Source of the DNA: Oceanobacillus sojae
Lineage (GTDB): Bacteria > Bacillota > Bacilli > Bacillales > Amphibacillaceae
Length of the DNA stretch: 64,000 bases
Assembly: GCF_007991515.1 (NCBI RefSeq)
Contig: NZ_BJYM01000008.1
Location: forward strand, 1 to 64,000
Direction: 5' to 3'
The notes beneath the pieces are model-generated. The model saw only the letters and a list, made by a program, of their open reading frames with translations, did no database searches and was not told the origin of the DNA. Position numbers and translations under genes: made by a program. Positions 44,233 to 54,333 of this stretch are shown one piece after another; position 1 is the first letter of the stretch, and every line of letters begins with the position of its first letter.

Positions 44233-44400
44233 AAATATAGTTCAAACCAACATTATCGGGCTATAACTGTTATAATAACAAGATAGTATTTGCGGTAGAC
44301 TTGAAGTTTTTATTCATTTTATCGTAATATATTAGAAGGTAATGAAACAGCCAATATGAAATACTAAAAAAAGATTTTAATCGAAGCGAGGAGTGCCAAT

Positions 44401-44892
44401 ATGTTACAAGTAGATGAGATTAGAGAAATTATTGAAATGGTCGATAAATCATCGTTAACAGAATTTTCCTATGAGGCAAACGGTGCAGTAATAGCTATGA
44501 AAAAAAATACAGGTTCTGTAACTACTACCGTTCAAACACAGCCTCAAATTACAGCTGAACCTCAAGCTCCGTCGGTTCAAAAACCGCAGCCTGAAGCAAG
44601 TGCTCAAACAGAAACGAAAGCAGAAGAAACACCTCAGGCTTCGGCTGATTATGATTATGAAATTGTTTCCCCGATGGTTGGGACATTTTATGCTTCTTCT
44701 TCGCCGGACAGCGATCCTTTTGTGACAAAAGGCAGCGCGGTGAATACAAACACGGTTGTATGTATTGTGGAAGCGATGAAATTATTTAATGAAATTGAAG
44801 CTGAAACTAATGGAGAAATCGTGGAAGTTTTAGTTGAAAATGGTGAGCTTGTAGAATATGGCCAGCCGTTATTTAGAGTAAAGAAGAAGTAA
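44401..44892 (+). CDS. accB: acetyl-CoA carboxylase biotin carboxyl carrier protein
   Basis: Carries biotin between the carboxylase and transcarboxylase of acetyl-CoA carboxylase, the first step of fatty acid synthesis. The 163-aa protein has an N-terminal domain, a Pro/Ala/Gln/Glu-rich linker (about 45-85), and a biotinyl domain with the modified Lys127 in Val-Glu-Ala-Met-Lys-Leu. The ATG follows GCGAGGAG. Operon with accC 13 nt later. Confidence 0.96.
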   Translation: MLQVDEIREIIEMVDKSSLTEFSYEANGAVIAMKKNTGSVTTTVQTQPQITAEPQAPSVQKPQPEASAQTETKAEETPQASADYDYEIVSPMVGTFYASSSPDSDPFVTKGSAVNTNTVVCIVEAMKLFNEIEAETNGEIVEVLVENGELVEYGQPLFRVKKK

Positions 44893-44905
44893 GGGGATGG
44901 AATAA

Positions 44906-46279
44906 TTGATTAAAAAGCTATTAGTTGCCAATCGTGGAGAAATAGCTGTCCGAATTATCCGCGCCTGTAAGGAGATGGGCATTGAGACGGTTGCAATCTA
45001 TTCTGAAGCAGACCAGGAATCGTTACATGTTGAGTTAGCGGATGAAGCATATTGTGTCGGCCCGAAGTTAAGTAAGGACAGCTATTTAAACATAACTAAT
45101 ATTATGAGTGTTGCATTGTCAACGGAGGCGGATGCAATACATCCGGGATATGGATTCCTGGCAGAAAATGCTGACTTTGCAGAGATTTGCAGAGAATGCA
45201 ATGTTACGTTTGTCGGTCCTACACCTGAAGCTATTCAAAAAATGGGTATCAAGGATGTTGCCAAAGAAACGATGAAATCTGCTGATGTTCCTGTTGTTCC
45301 TGGATCAGAGGGAATTGTAGACGGCATTGACCATGCAAAACAAATTGCCGATGAAATAGGTTATCCTGTTATTATTAAAGCAACTGCCGGCGGTGGCGGT
45401 AAAGGAATTCGTGTAGCCCGTTCAGAGGAAGAATTAATAAAGGGAATGGAGCTGACACAAAAAGAAGCTGAAACAGCCTTTGGTAATCCAGGTGTCTATA
45501 TTGAAAAATATATAGAAGATTTCAGACATGTGGAAATTCAGGTATTGGCTGATACACATGGGAACATCGTACATCTCGGAGAAAGAGATTGTTCTATTCA
45601 GCGCCGCCTGCAAAAGCTTGTGGAAGAATCTCCGTCACCTGCAATTAATGAAACACTTCGCAGCCGTATGGGAGAGGCTTCTGTAAAAGCGGCTCAGGCT
45701 GTGGATTACGTTGGGGCCGGAACCATTGAGTATATTTTTGACAGACAATCAGAAGAATTTTACTTTATGGAAATGAATACTCGTATTCAGGTAGAGCACC
45801 CTGTAACGGAAATGGTTACTGGAGTGGATTTAATTAAAGAACAAATTCGTATTGCAGAGGGTCAGGAACTGGCATTTACCCAGGAAGAGGTTACTCTTGA
45901 AGGGCACTCTATTGAATGCCGTATCAATGCAGAAGATCCTTATAAGAATTTCATGCCCTCTGCAGGAGAAATCGAAATGTATCTCCCGCCGGGCGGACTG
46001 GGAGTTCGGGTTGATTCCGGCGCATATAGCGGCTATAGAATTCCGCCATACTATGACTCCATGATTGCTAAGCTTATCGTTTATGCTCCTACCAGAGCAG
46101 AAGCTGTAGAACGTATGAAGCGTGCGTTAGAAGAATTTGTTGTTGAGGGAGTACACACGACAATTCCGTTCCAATATCAAATTATGAGCCACCCTGTGTT
46201 TAAAGAGGGAGACTTCAATACGAATTTCTTAACTGAATATCCGATCATCCAGGAAAGGGAAGATGAGGATAGCAAATAA
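44906..46279 (+). CDS. accC: acetyl-CoA carboxylase biotin carboxylase subunit
   Basis: Carboxylates biotin on AccB with ATP and bicarbonate. The 457-aa ATP-grasp enzyme starts [13 protein letters not shown]. It has the glycine-rich loop Ala-Gly-Gly-Gly-Gly-Lys-Gly-Ile (about 160-170) and the catalytic region Met-Asn-Thr-Arg-Ile-Gln-Val-Glu-His. The start is TTG at 44906 after AAGGGGATGG. It is followed 12 nt later by yqhY, as in most Bacilli. Confidence 0.97.
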   Translation: MIKKLLVANRGEIAVRIIRACKEMGIETVAIYSEADQESLHVELADEAYCVGPKLSKDSYLNITNIMSVALSTEADAIHPGYGFLAENADFAEICRECNVTFVGPTPEAIQKMGIKDVAKETMKSADVPVVPGSEGIVDGIDHAKQIADEIGYPVIIKATAGGGGKGIRVARSEEELIKGMELTQKEAETAFGNPGVYIEKYIEDFRHVEIQVLADTHGNIVHLGERDCSIQRRLQKLVEESPSPAINETLRSRMGEASVKAAQAVDYVGAGTIEYIFDRQSEEFYFMEMNTRIQVEHPVTEMVTGVDLIKEQIRIAEGQELAFTQEEVTLEGHSIECRINAEDPYKNFMPSAGEIEMYLPPGGLGVRVDSGAYSGYRIPPYYDSMIAKLIVYAPTRAEAVERMKRALEEFVVEGVHTTIPFQYQIMSHPVFKEGDFNTNFLTEYPIIQEREDEDSK

Positions 46280-46291
46280 GGAGTGAAGGCA

Positions 46292-46675
46292 ATGAGCGAT
46301 CAATTATTATTAGATATTCTTGAGGATGACAGCTTAGGCAGCGTACAAATTGTACCGCAAGTGCTTGAAGTTATTGCAGGAATAGCTGCAACGGAAGTAG
46401 ATGGCGTAAAATCGATGCATGGTAACTTTGCAACGGGTGTTGCTGAAAAATTTGGGAAGAAGTCACATGGCAAAGGTGTACGTGTTGAGCTAACAGATAA
46501 TGGAGCTATTATTGATATTTATGTAATCCTTAAGTTTGGAAAATCGATTCCGGAAGTAGCAACAAAGCTGCAGACTAATATTAAGCAAAATGTCTATACC
46601 ATGACATCTATCCAGGTTGAAGAAGTAAATGTTCATGTAGCAGGTATTCAAATGGAAAATCAGGAGATTGTATAG
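46292..46675 (+). CDS. yqhY: Asp23/Gls24 family protein YqhY
   Basis: A 127-aa alkaline-shock-type (Asp23/Gls24, DUF322) protein. It has Val-Ile-Ala-Gly-Ile-Ala-Ala-Thr-Glu-Val-Asp-Gly-Val and a C-terminal Val-Glu-Glu-Val-Asn-Val-His-Val. In B. subtilis it is encoded with accBC and has been linked to control of acetyl-CoA carboxylase; that role here is inferred. The ATG at 46292, 9 nt after AAGGAG, is preferred to a GTG at 46283. Confidence 0.92.
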   Translation: MSDQLLLDILEDDSLGSVQIVPQVLEVIAGIAATEVDGVKSMHGNFATGVAEKFGKKSHGKGVRVELTDNGAIIDIYVILKFGKSIPEVATKLQTNIKQNVYTMTSIQVEEVNVHVAGIQMENQEIV

Positions 46676-46759
46676 TTTAAAACAATTATCCTTAGACTCT
46701 TGCCTCATCATACGATTCTAAGTATGAAATAAAGAAGATGTATAAATATACATTTGGTC

Positions 46760-46803
46760 AACAAAGGGGAACACAGGTTAGTATTCTGTGTTTCCTTTTT
46801 GTT
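46760..46803 (+). terminator. terminator after yqhY
   Basis: A GGGAACACAG/CTGTGTTTCC stem with G-T pairs and a T5GTT tail. Confidence 0.7.
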
Positions 46804-46947
46804 GGGGGAAGTATACACGTTTTATTTTATTTTCTGATCAGATTTAAATTATTATCAAAAAAAGCGGGTATACTGTATCCTAGCCAAAAATAAGGGAAAC
46901 GTGTTATGATTTTAACAGTAAATGAAAGAATGTAGAGGAGCTGCGTG

Positions 46948-47328
46948 ATGAACCGACATAAAGCTAGAGAAAAGGCATTTCAGACGCTTTTTCAATTAGA
47001 TATGAATCAAGATGAAATAAGCTTGGCAATGGAAGCACTGAAGGAAGAAGAACGGAAAGATGTATTCCTGACTATGCTGATTGAAGGAGTAATTACTTAT
47101 AAAGAAACGATTGATTCAAAAATAGCAGGAAACCTGGAAAATTGGTCGCTCGAACGTATAGCAGCAGTAGAGCGTACTATTTTAAGGCTGGCAGTTTATG
47201 AATTATTATACATGGAGGATATTCCGCCTAATGTATCGATTAATGAAGCAATTGAGCTGGCACATACATTTGGAGATGAACAATCCGGTAAATTTATCAA
47301 TGGAGTATTATCAAAGGTTATTTCTTAA
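46948..47328 (+). CDS. nusB: transcription antitermination factor NusB
   Basis: Binds boxA RNA with NusE and promotes antitermination of rRNA operons. The 126-aa all-helical protein starts [12 protein letters not shown]. It ends with the family block Asn-Glu-Ala-Ile-Glu-Leu-Ala-His ... Lys-Phe-Ile-Asn-Gly-Val-Leu. The ATG at 46948 follows TAGAGGAG; a GTG one codon earlier is less well spaced. First of a cluster running to argR. Confidence 0.95.
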   Translation: MNRHKAREKAFQTLFQLDMNQDEISLAMEALKEEERKDVFLTMLIEGVITYKETIDSKIAGNLENWSLERIAAVERTILRLAVYELLYMEDIPPNVSINEAIELAHTFGDEQSGKFINGVLSKVIS

Positions 47329-47340
47329 GGGGGAGCAAAT

Positions 47341-48195
47341 ATGACTGCAGAAATATTAAATGGAAAAGAGCTATCCGACCAGCTGAAAGAAGAGATGAAA
47401 CAAGAAGTAGAAGCTTTGAAGCAAGAGAGTATCCATCCTCATTTGACTGTTATTTTAGTAGGAGATAACCCTGCGTCAAAGTCTTACGTAAAAGGGAAAG
47501 AAAAAGCCTGTGAAGTGACGGGGATATCGTCCAGCTTGATTGAGCTTCCAGGATCAGTATCAGAGCAGGAGCTGTTACAGGTTATTGAAAAACAGAATAA
47601 TGATAAAGAAGTTCACGGAATTCTTGTCCAGTTACCATTGCCTGACCATATTGATGAACAAAAGGTTATTCATGCTATCTCGCCTTTAAAAGATGTGGAC
47701 GGTTTTCACCCGATTAATATTGGAAAGCTTGTAAATGGAGAAGAAACCTTTTTACCCTGCACACCTTTTGGAATTCTGACGATGCTTGAATCTAAAAATA
47801 TTGAAATAGAAGGAAGGCGTGCAGTAATTATTGGACGCAGTAATATTGTCGGGAAGCCGATGGGATTATTGTTGTTAGAAAGAAATGCTACAGTTACATA
47901 TTGCCACTCCCGTACGAAGAACCTCCGTGAAATTGCGTCTGAAGCAGACATTCTGGTCGTTGCAATGGGCAGAGAGCATGCTGTTGATGGAAGTTATGTG
48001 AAAGAAGGAGCAGTTGTTATTGATGTTGGAATTAACCGCATGGATAATGGAAAACTGACAGGCGATGTAGAATTTGAAAGTGCCAAGGAAAAAGCATCAT
48101 ATATTACTCCTGTTCCCCGCGGTGTCGGTCCGATGACCATTACGATGCTTTTAAAAAATACTATTAAAGCAGCAAAAGGATTGTCTGAAAAGTGA
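47341..48195 (+). CDS. folD: methylenetetrahydrofolate dehydrogenase/cyclohydrolase
   Basis: A bifunctional NADP-dependent enzyme linking 5,10-methylene-THF and 10-formyl-THF. The 284-aa protein has the catalytic Tyr/Lys block Ser-Tyr-Val-Lys-Gly-Lys (about 50-56) and Gln-Leu-Pro-Leu-Pro. The nucleotide-binding part has Gly-Arg-Ser-Asn-Ile-Val-Gly-Lys-Pro and Pro-Arg-Gly-Val-Gly-Pro-Met-Thr. The ATG follows AAGGGGGAG. Its stop overlaps the xseA start as GTGA. Confidence 0.96.
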   Translation: MTAEILNGKELSDQLKEEMKQEVEALKQESIHPHLTVILVGDNPASKSYVKGKEKACEVTGISSSLIELPGSVSEQELLQVIEKQNNDKEVHGILVQLPLPDHIDEQKVIHAISPLKDVDGFHPINIGKLVNGEETFLPCTPFGILTMLESKNIEIEGRRAVIIGRSNIVGKPMGLLLLERNATVTYCHSRTKNLREIASEADILVVAMGREHAVDGSYVKEGAVVIDVGINRMDNGKLTGDVEFESAKEKASYITPVPRGVGPMTITMLLKNTIKAAKGLSEK

Positions 48196-49562
48196 AAGAC
48201 AACTATTTAACGGTTACTGCCCTGACCAGATATGTGAAACGTAAAATAGATACGGATCCACATTTACGTCAGGTATGGCTGCGTGGGGAAATATCAAACT
48301 TTAAACACCATAGCCGCGGGCATATGTATATGACCATTAAAGATGATAATGCCCGTATTCAGGCAGTTATGTTTTCTTCAAATAACAGCAAGCTATTATT
48401 TCGTCCAGAAAATGGCATGAGTGTGCTTATTCGTGGAGAGGTAAGCGTATATGAGGCAAGCGGTCAATATCAGCTCTATATCCGTGAAATGGAACCAGAC
48501 GGCATCGGTGCTCTATACCAGGCCTTTGAGCAATTGAAAGAAAAATTGCAAATAGAAGGCTTATTTCTTGATGATCAGAAAAAGAAGATTCCTGCCTATC
48601 CGAATCATGTCGGTGTTATTACCTCGCCGACAGGAGCGGCTGTTCGTGATATTGTGACAACGATTGAAAGAAGATCACCCTCCGTGAAGATTACAGTTCT
48701 GCCTGTATCTGTACAAGGGCCGCAGGCTGTCAGTTCAATTGTAAGAGCTATTCAGTATGCAAACGCATTTCCAGATGAGTATGATGTCTTGATTGTCGGC
48801 CGCGGCGGTGGATCTATTGAAGAATTATGGAGTTTTAATGAAGAAGCAGTTGCAAGAGCGATTTACGATTCGAGCATCCCGGTTATATCTGCTGTAGGGC
48901 ATGAAACGGATACAACAATTGCAGATTTTGTAGCCGATTTACGAGCTCCTACACCAACAGGAGCAGCTGAATTGGCTGTTCCATCGCAAACAGAACAGCT
49001 TGATAAAGTATCGTATTTTGTACAGCGTCTGACTCAGGTAATGCGAACAGATATACAAATGTATTCAAAGCGTTTAGAACGTTTAAGCCAAACCTATGCA
49101 TTTAAATATCCTAAACAGCTGATTGCACAGAAGGAACAAGAGCTTGATAGTATGCTGGATACTCTTAACAGGTCATTTAAAAACCGGGTGGAAGAGAAAC
49201 AGCTCCGTTACACACACTTGAAAAAAAGATTGGGTATGCAGCATCCGGAGCAAGAAATAAAAATCGAAGCTGATAATAATAATAAATTAACAGCACAGCT
49301 GAACAGATCCATGAAACAGCTGTTTACAAGCTCAGAACGTGAGCTGCAGACTGCAATAAATAAATTAGCACTGGTAAACCCGCTTGCAATTATGGCACGA
49401 GGCTACGGGATCAGTTATAACCAGGAAGGTAATGTAATCAAATCCATCAAGGAAGTGAATCAGGGCGACCAAATTGATGTAAGGCTGAAAGATGGATATG
49501 TTCAAGCGGAAGTACAAAAGATAAAGGAGGCCGATGACAGTGGCGGAAGAAAAGAAATATGA
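48192..49562 (+). CDS. xseA: exodeoxyribonuclease VII large subunit
   Basis: The catalytic subunit of exonuclease VII, which degrades single-stranded DNA from both ends. The 456-aa protein has an N-terminal OB fold (about 1-100) with Trp-Leu-Arg-Gly-Glu-Ile-Ser-Asn. A catalytic domain contains Thr-Ser-Pro-Thr-Gly-Ala-Ala, Gly-Arg-Gly-Gly-Gly-Ser and Gly-His-Glu-Thr-Asp. A long coiled coil (about 270-390) binds XseB. The start is GTG at 48192, overlapping folD. Confidence 0.95.
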   Translation: MKDNYLTVTALTRYVKRKIDTDPHLRQVWLRGEISNFKHHSRGHMYMTIKDDNARIQAVMFSSNNSKLLFRPENGMSVLIRGEVSVYEASGQYQLYIREMEPDGIGALYQAFEQLKEKLQIEGLFLDDQKKKIPAYPNHVGVITSPTGAAVRDIVTTIERRSPSVKITVLPVSVQGPQAVSSIVRAIQYANAFPDEYDVLIVGRGGGSIEELWSFNEEAVARAIYDSSIPVISAVGHETDTTIADFVADLRAPTPTGAAELAVPSQTEQLDKVSYFVQRLTQVMRTDIQMYSKRLERLSQTYAFKYPKQLIAQKEQELDSMLDTLNRSFKNRVEEKQLRYTHLKKRLGMQHPEQEIKIEADNNNKLTAQLNRSMKQLFTSSERELQTAINKLALVNPLAIMARGYGISYNQEGNVIKSIKEVNQGDQIDVRLKDGYVQAEVQKIKEADDSGGRKEI

Positions 49563-49782
49563 TGAATTAACCTTTGAGCAGGCTATGGAGAAACTGGAAA
49601 ACATTGTAACCATGCTGGAAGAAGGTGATGTTCCCCTTGAAAAGGCAATCGAATATTATCATGACGGAATGAAGCTTTCTAAGCTGTGTAATGAGAAATT
49701 AACAAATGTACAGGAAAAAATGGTTCATATTTTAAACGAACAAGGAGAACTGGAACCGTTTGATGTAGAGGAGGAAAAATAA
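49534..49782 (+). CDS. xseB: exodeoxyribonuclease VII small subunit
   Basis: An 82-aa helical protein that binds the XseA coiled coil. It contains [10 protein letters not shown] and Gly-Asp-Val-Pro-Leu-Glu-Lys-Ala-Ile. The start may be the ATG at 49534, 3 nt after AAAGGAGG, or the GTG two codons later, whose spacing is better. It overlaps xseA by 29 nt. Confidence 0.93.
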   Translation: MTVAEEKKYDELTFEQAMEKLENIVTMLEEGDVPLEKAIEYYHDGMKLSKLCNEKLTNVQEKMVHILNEQGELEPFDVEEEK

Positions 49783-49786
49783 GATT

Positions 49787-50671
49787 ATGCATAAACGATT
49801 GCAAGCTTATCTGGAATATTACCGTGAAGAACTTCAAAAAGCATATACAAGCCGCTTTGATAAGCTTGAGATACCTGCTAATTTAAAACAGTCCATGCTT
49901 TATTCCTTAGATGCCGGTGGGAAAAGATTACGTCCAATTTTATTATTGGCAAGTTATGAGGTATACGGCCAGGATGTTCAAAAAGTGATGTCATCAGCTA
50001 TTGCCCTGGAGATGATACATACCTATTCACTTATTCATGATGACCTGCCGGCAATGGATAATGATGATTACCGGCGCGGTATGTTAACGAATCATAAAAA
50101 GTTTGATGAAGCCACAGCTATTCTCGCCGGCGACGCGTTGTTAACCTACAGCTTTGAGCTGATTTTAGATGATCCATTACTTACTTCAGAAGAGAAAATT
50201 GTCCTGGCCAAAGAATTAGCTGTCTGCAGCGGACCTAAAGGAATGGTTGGCGGACAAATTCTTGATATGGAGGCGGAAAAGCAATCTGTTTCTTTAGAAG
50301 CAATGGAAGAAATCCATGCTTTAAAAACGGGCGAACTCATTCGTTTTGCTATTTTTGCAGGAGCATACTTAGCAAATGCTACTGATGAACAGCTACATTA
50401 TTTGAAGCAATATGCGTATTATCTGGGACTGATTTTTCAGGTTCAGGATGATATTCTTGATGTTTCCGGCGAGGAAGAAAAACTTGGTAAGCCGGTAGGC
50501 AGTGATGAATTAAATGAAAAAAGCACGTATCCTAAATTATTAGGGCTGGGTGGCGCTATAGAACAAAAAGAAAAATATGTTCAAAAAGCTTATGAAAGCT
50601 TAAAGTTAGCTGATGCAGAAGATTCACTTTTAAAAGCATTAACGGATTACTTTAGTCAAAGAGATCATTAA
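49787..50671 (+). CDS. ispA: polyprenyl (farnesyl) diphosphate synthase
   Basis: Condenses isopentenyl and dimethylallyl diphosphates to geranyl and farnesyl diphosphate for quinone and undecaprenyl synthesis. The 294-aa all-helical protein has the first aspartate motif Asp85-Asp-Leu-Pro-Ala-Met-Asp91 and the second Asp-Asp-Ile-Leu-Asp. It also has Gly-Gly-Lys-Arg-Leu-Arg-Pro at 44-50. The ATG lies just after xseB (GAGGAGG). In B. subtilis dxs follows; here the next gene is yqxC. Confidence 0.95.
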   Translation: MHKRLQAYLEYYREELQKAYTSRFDKLEIPANLKQSMLYSLDAGGKRLRPILLLASYEVYGQDVQKVMSSAIALEMIHTYSLIHDDLPAMDNDDYRRGMLTNHKKFDEATAILAGDALLTYSFELILDDPLLTSEEKIVLAKELAVCSGPKGMVGGQILDMEAEKQSVSLEAMEEIHALKTGELIRFAIFAGAYLANATDEQLHYLKQYAYYLGLIFQVQDDILDVSGEEEKLGKPVGSDELNEKSTYPKLLGLGGAIEQKEKYVQKAYESLKLADAEDSLLKALTDYFSQRDH

Positions 50672-50679
50672 AATAGAAA

Positions 50680-50730
50680 ATTCGAAAAATCCCAATAAAA
50701 ATGATACACCTGGAAAAGGACTTTCTGCTT
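50680..50730 (+). repeat. truncated end of the TGTTCAAAAAGT repeat
   Basis: The first half-kilobase partner of the repeat at 52077 begins GTTTAAAAAGCCCAACAAAA. The sequence here (TTCGAAAAATCCCAATAAAA, then ATGA-ACACC-GGAAAAGGA) follows it for about 50 nt and then stops. It lies in the 106-nt gap between ispA and yqxC, the place of dxs in B. subtilis. Confidence 0.5.
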
Positions 50731-50777
50731 CAGTGGAACCTTTGAACATGGATAAAAAAACGAAAAGGAAAAGGTCT

Positions 50778-51584
50778 ATGAAGAAAAAGAAAAGAATTGA
50801 TGAGCTATTGGTGGAAAGGGAACTTGCAGAAGATATTGAGAAAGCAAAACGTGCTGTTATGGCAGGACTGGTCTATTCTGGAGAGGAACGTATCGATAAG
50901 CCTGGCAGCCTGCTTCCAGTTGAGACGCCATTGCGGATTAAGGACAAGCGTTTAAAGTATGTTGGCCGTGGCGGATATAAACTTGAAAAAGCTCTTCAAT
51001 CATTTTCTGTGGATGTTTCAGATAAAATATTTATGGATATTGGCTCCTCAACAGGCGGTTTTACGGATTGTGCATTGAAAAATGGTGCAAAAAAATGTTA
51101 TGCCATTGATGTCGGTTATAATCAATTAGACTGGAAGCTTCGCAATGACCCTCGTGTTATCGAGATGGAACGAACAAATTTCAGGCATGTTACACCAGAT
51201 ATATTAACATCCGGTTTTCCTGAGGTAGCTTCTATTGATGTATCTTTTATTTCTTTAAAGCATATTTTCCCGGTCCTGGCCACATTGCTAAATGAAAAAA
51301 ATGACATTATTGCCTTGATAAAACCCCAATTTGAAGCTTTTAAAGACCAGGTTGGTGCGAAAGGAATTGTCAGAGAACCTTCTATTCATTTGGAGGTTCT
51401 AGAAAAAACAGTAAATTATGCGGCTGATGTTTCATTTACTTTAGTGGATTTGACTTATTCACCTATTAAAGGGACTGAGGGGAATATTGAATTTTTAGCA
51501 CATTTTAGATGGATGAATAAAGAAATGCCAAAAGACATTAATTTAGAACAAGTTGTTAAAGATGCACAACAGGCACTGGTTTAA
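50778..51584 (+). CDS. yqxC: TlyA family rRNA methyltransferase YqxC
   Basis: A 268-aa protein with an N-terminal S4 RNA-binding domain (about 5-65; Arg-Ile-Asp-Glu-Leu-Leu-Val-Glu-Arg) and an FtsJ-like SAM methyltransferase domain ([11 protein letters not shown]). TlyA proteins 2'-O-methylate rRNA; some act as hemolysins. The ATG at 50778 matches the family start; in-frame codons at 50733 and 50748 would add a Lys-rich stretch partly encoded by the repeat fragment. Confidence 0.9.
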   Translation: MKKKKRIDELLVERELAEDIEKAKRAVMAGLVYSGEERIDKPGSLLPVETPLRIKDKRLKYVGRGGYKLEKALQSFSVDVSDKIFMDIGSSTGGFTDCALKNGAKKCYAIDVGYNQLDWKLRNDPRVIEMERTNFRHVTPDILTSGFPEVASIDVSFISLKHIFPVLATLLNEKNDIIALIKPQFEAFKDQVGAKGIVREPSIHLEVLEKTVNYAADVSFTLVDLTYSPIKGTEGNIEFLAHFRWMNKEMPKDINLEQVVKDAQQALV

Positions 51585-51624
51585 TAAATCTCAGGTAAGC
51601 TTTATTAAAAGGAGGGATTTATAC

Positions 51625-52074
51625 TTGAGTAAAATACAACGTCACATTAAAATTCGTGAATTGATTACTGAAAATATTATTGAAACACAGGATGAGCTTG
51701 TTGATGCTTTGAAAAATCTCGGCTATAACGTAACGCAGGCAACGATATCACGTGATATTAAAGAGCTGCAATTGGTAAAGGTTCCGACAAATACAGGACA
51801 GTATAAGTACAGCCTGCCGGCAGATCAGCGTTTTAATCCACTGCAAAAGCTGCAGCGGTTAATTGTAGATACATTTGTCAAAATAGAGAATGCAAGTCAT
51901 TTTATTATTCTAAAAACACTTCCCGGCAATGCACATGCAGTCGGTGTTTTAATTGATAACCTGGATTGGGAAGAGATTATGGGGACGATTTGCGGTGACG
52001 ATACTTGCTTAATTATTTGCCGGACTCCGGAACATGCGGAAGAAATTAAAAATCGGTTAATCGGGATGCTTTAA
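51625..52074 (+). CDS. argR: arginine repressor ArgR/AhrC
   Basis: An arginine-dependent regulator that represses biosynthesis and activates catabolism genes. The 149-aa protein has an N-terminal winged helix ([14 protein letters not shown], about 33-48). The C-terminal hexamerisation domain carries the arginine-site residues Gly-Asp-Asp-Thr. The start is TTG at 51625, 8 nt after AAAAGGAGGG. In Bacilli it is usually linked to recN, here separated by a repeat. Confidence 0.95.
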   Translation: MSKIQRHIKIRELITENIIETQDELVDALKNLGYNVTQATISRDIKELQLVKVPTNTGQYKYSLPADQRFNPLQKLQRLIVDTFVKIENASHFIILKTLPGNAHAVGVLIDNLDWEEIMGTICGDDTCLIICRTPEHAEEIKNRLIGML

Positions 52075-52076
52075 GA

Positions 52077-52366
52077 GGATGTTTAAAAAGCCCAACAAAA
52101 ATGACACATTGGGAAAAGGAGCTTCTACTAAGAGCGCCCACGTCCTGTGGGCAACGTAGAAGTCATCACATCCTGCGAAAGTACATTGGCTTACTTTTCC
52201 GGTGGGACTGGGACTGCAATTACTCGCCCCATCGAAGGGCTTTTGCGATTACTCGTCCCATCAAAAGCGCTACTCGCGTATCTTAAAGCATACGCTGCGT
52301 TCCTCAAAGATGCACCGCCTTGAACTTCTTGGTCCTTTTTATCGTACTTTTTGAACGCACACTTTA
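52077..52366. repeat. dispersed repeat with terminal inverted repeats (copy 2)
   Basis: The 317-nt gap between argR and recN is filled by this element. The left end GTTTAAAAAG (52081-52090) is inverted-repeated at the right end ACTTTTTGAACG (52346-52357). The hairpin arms CTTCTAC/GTAGAAG (52122-52128, 52156-52162) and GCCCAC/GTGGGC (52136-52141, 52147-52152) correspond to those at 6171-6211 with base changes on both sides that keep pairing. Two inverted-orientation GAGTAATCG units (52210-52232 and 52242-52262) are added in the middle. It ends 26 nt before the recN start. Confidence 0.78.
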
Positions 52367-52391
52367 AAATTGTTTAGTTGGGGTGAGGAGC

Positions 52392-54086
52392 TTGTTAACA
52401 GAATTATCTATAAAAAACTTTGCGATTATTGAAGAATTATCCTTAAGCTTTCAGGAAGGACTTACTGTATTGACTGGGGAAACGGGAGCTGGGAAATCAA
52501 TTATTATTGATGCTATCCAATTATTAGCTGGAGCACGGGGATCAGTGGACTTTGTCAGACATGAATCGAATAAAGCGGAGATTGAAGGATTATTTTTTAT
52601 CGATCATAAAAAGCATCCTATTTATCAAGTTGGTAAAGCATACGGGATTGAAATTAGTGATGAACAAATTGTGCTCCAACGGACGATTACGGCCTCAGGA
52701 AAAAGCATCTGCCGTGTAAACAGTAAATTAGTGACATTAGCCATTCTCAGAGAATTTGGAAAGACATTGATTGATATCCATAGCCAGCATGAGACACAAT
52801 CGTTGATGGATAATGAGCAGCACATTGACTTTTTAGATCTTTATCTGGGAGATGCAATGAAAGAAGCGAAAAAGGATTATCAGGATATTTATTACCGTCT
52901 GGAAAATCTGAAGAAGAAGTACCGCAGTTTGAATGACAATGAGCAGGAGATGGCTCAGCGTCTGGATCTGCTTCAATTTCAGCAGCAGGAATTAACAGAA
53001 GCACAGCTTGTCCCTCAAGAAGATACGGATCTGGAGGAAGAACGTAACCAGCTTGCTAATTATGAAAAAATACATAAATCACTTTCCGATGCTTATTTTT
53101 CATTATATGGTGAGCAGCACGGATTAGATTTAATCAGCCAGGCGCAAATATCGCTACAGGATAGTGCGGATTTAGACCCTTTTATTGCTGAAAAATTAGA
53201 TAGTATGTCTAACCATTATTATATGCTGGAAGAGATTACTTATGATATCCGTAATTACCTCGATCAGCTGCAATACAATCCAGAACGGCTTAATGAGATT
53301 GAACAGCGCATGGATGAACTGAACAGACTAAAAAGGAAATACGGTCCGACTGTGGAAGAAATGTTAGACTATCTAGGCCGTGTAGAAGAAGAAATCGAGC
53401 AGATTACAAACAGGGAATCACATTTAAATACACTGGTGACAGAAATTGACGAGCTTGAAAAAGATGCATTATTAGAAGCAGACCAGCTGCATCATTTACG
53501 AAAGCAGGCTGCTGAACAGTTAACGCATGATATTCACATGGAGTTAAAGGATCTTTATTTAGAAAAAACAACCTTCTCCATTGATTTTGAAGATTCTGCG
53601 CAGCGGAAACTGAAATTGAACGGATATGATAAAATATTGTTCCGAATTTCAACGAATGTCGGAGAACCATTAAAGGATCTAACAAAAATTGCTTCAGGTG
53701 GAGAGTTATCCAGGATTATGCTTGCTTTAAAGAAAATCTTCTCAAAGCATCAGGGAATTACGAGTGTTATTTTTGATGAAGTGGATACAGGTGTCAGCGG
53801 AAGAGTTGCGCAGGCGATTGCTGAAAAAATTCATGAAATATCTCTTGAATCACAGGTTTTATGTATTACTCATCTTCCGCAGGTTGCTGCGATGGCAGAT
53901 ACACATAAATTTATCCAGAAAAAAGAAAAGTCGAATCGTACCTTTACTTCTGTTATTGAATTAAATGATAAAGAGCTTATTGAGGAATTAAGCCGCATGA
54001 TTACAGGAACAAAATTAACAGATACTGCAAAAGAACATGCGAAGGAAATGTTAGTATTGGCAGGCCGTTTTAAAAAATCAAATTAA
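52392..54086 (+). CDS. recN: DNA repair protein RecN
   Basis: An SMC-like ATPase that gathers at double-strand breaks and holds ends during recombination. The 564-aa protein has Walker A Gly-Glu-Thr-Gly-Ala-Gly-Lys35-Ser. Coiled coils span about 160-230 and 300-370, and the C-terminal lobe has Ala-Ser-Gly-Gly-Glu-Leu-Ser-Arg and Ile-Phe-Asp-Glu-Val-Asp-Thr-Gly-Val. The TTG at 52392 gives the family start Leu-Thr-Glu-Leu-Ser-Ile-Lys-Asn-Phe. A GTG three codons upstream lies in the ribosome site. Confidence 0.95.
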   Translation: MLTELSIKNFAIIEELSLSFQEGLTVLTGETGAGKSIIIDAIQLLAGARGSVDFVRHESNKAEIEGLFFIDHKKHPIYQVGKAYGIEISDEQIVLQRTITASGKSICRVNSKLVTLAILREFGKTLIDIHSQHETQSLMDNEQHIDFLDLYLGDAMKEAKKDYQDIYYRLENLKKKYRSLNDNEQEMAQRLDLLQFQQQELTEAQLVPQEDTDLEEERNQLANYEKIHKSLSDAYFSLYGEQHGLDLISQAQISLQDSADLDPFIAEKLDSMSNHYYMLEEITYDIRNYLDQLQYNPERLNEIEQRMDELNRLKRKYGPTVEEMLDYLGRVEEEIEQITNRESHLNTLVTEIDELEKDALLEADQLHHLRKQAAEQLTHDIHMELKDLYLEKTTFSIDFEDSAQRKLKLNGYDKILFRISTNVGEPLKDLTKIASGGELSRIMLALKKIFSKHQGITSVIFDEVDTGVSGRVAQAIAEKIHEISLESQVLCITHLPQVAAMADTHKFIQKKEKSNRTFTSVIELNDKELIEELSRMITGTKLTDTAKEHAKEMLVLAGRFKKSN

Positions 54087-54101
54087 AGGGATAAAAACGA
54101 A

Positions 54102-54133
54102 AAAAAACCGGACAATAAACGTACCGGTTTTTT
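54102..54133 (+). terminator. terminator after recN
   Basis: AAAAAACCGG and its complement CCGGTTTTTT flank a 12-nt loop. Confidence 0.82.
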
Positions 54134-54333
54134 CTTTTTCCTGTACTTACAAATTTCGTTAATAACATGTCCTTTTGCATCTTTAGAACAACAACACTAT
54201 ACGTTAGTTTATCTATATTTTTATAGGAAAAGATACACATATCACATAGGTTGTTCCAGTTTAAACTGCCCTCCAATTGCAAAAAGTATATGTACAGAAA
54301 GATAATATTTTTTGTATGAGGAGGAGACGATTT

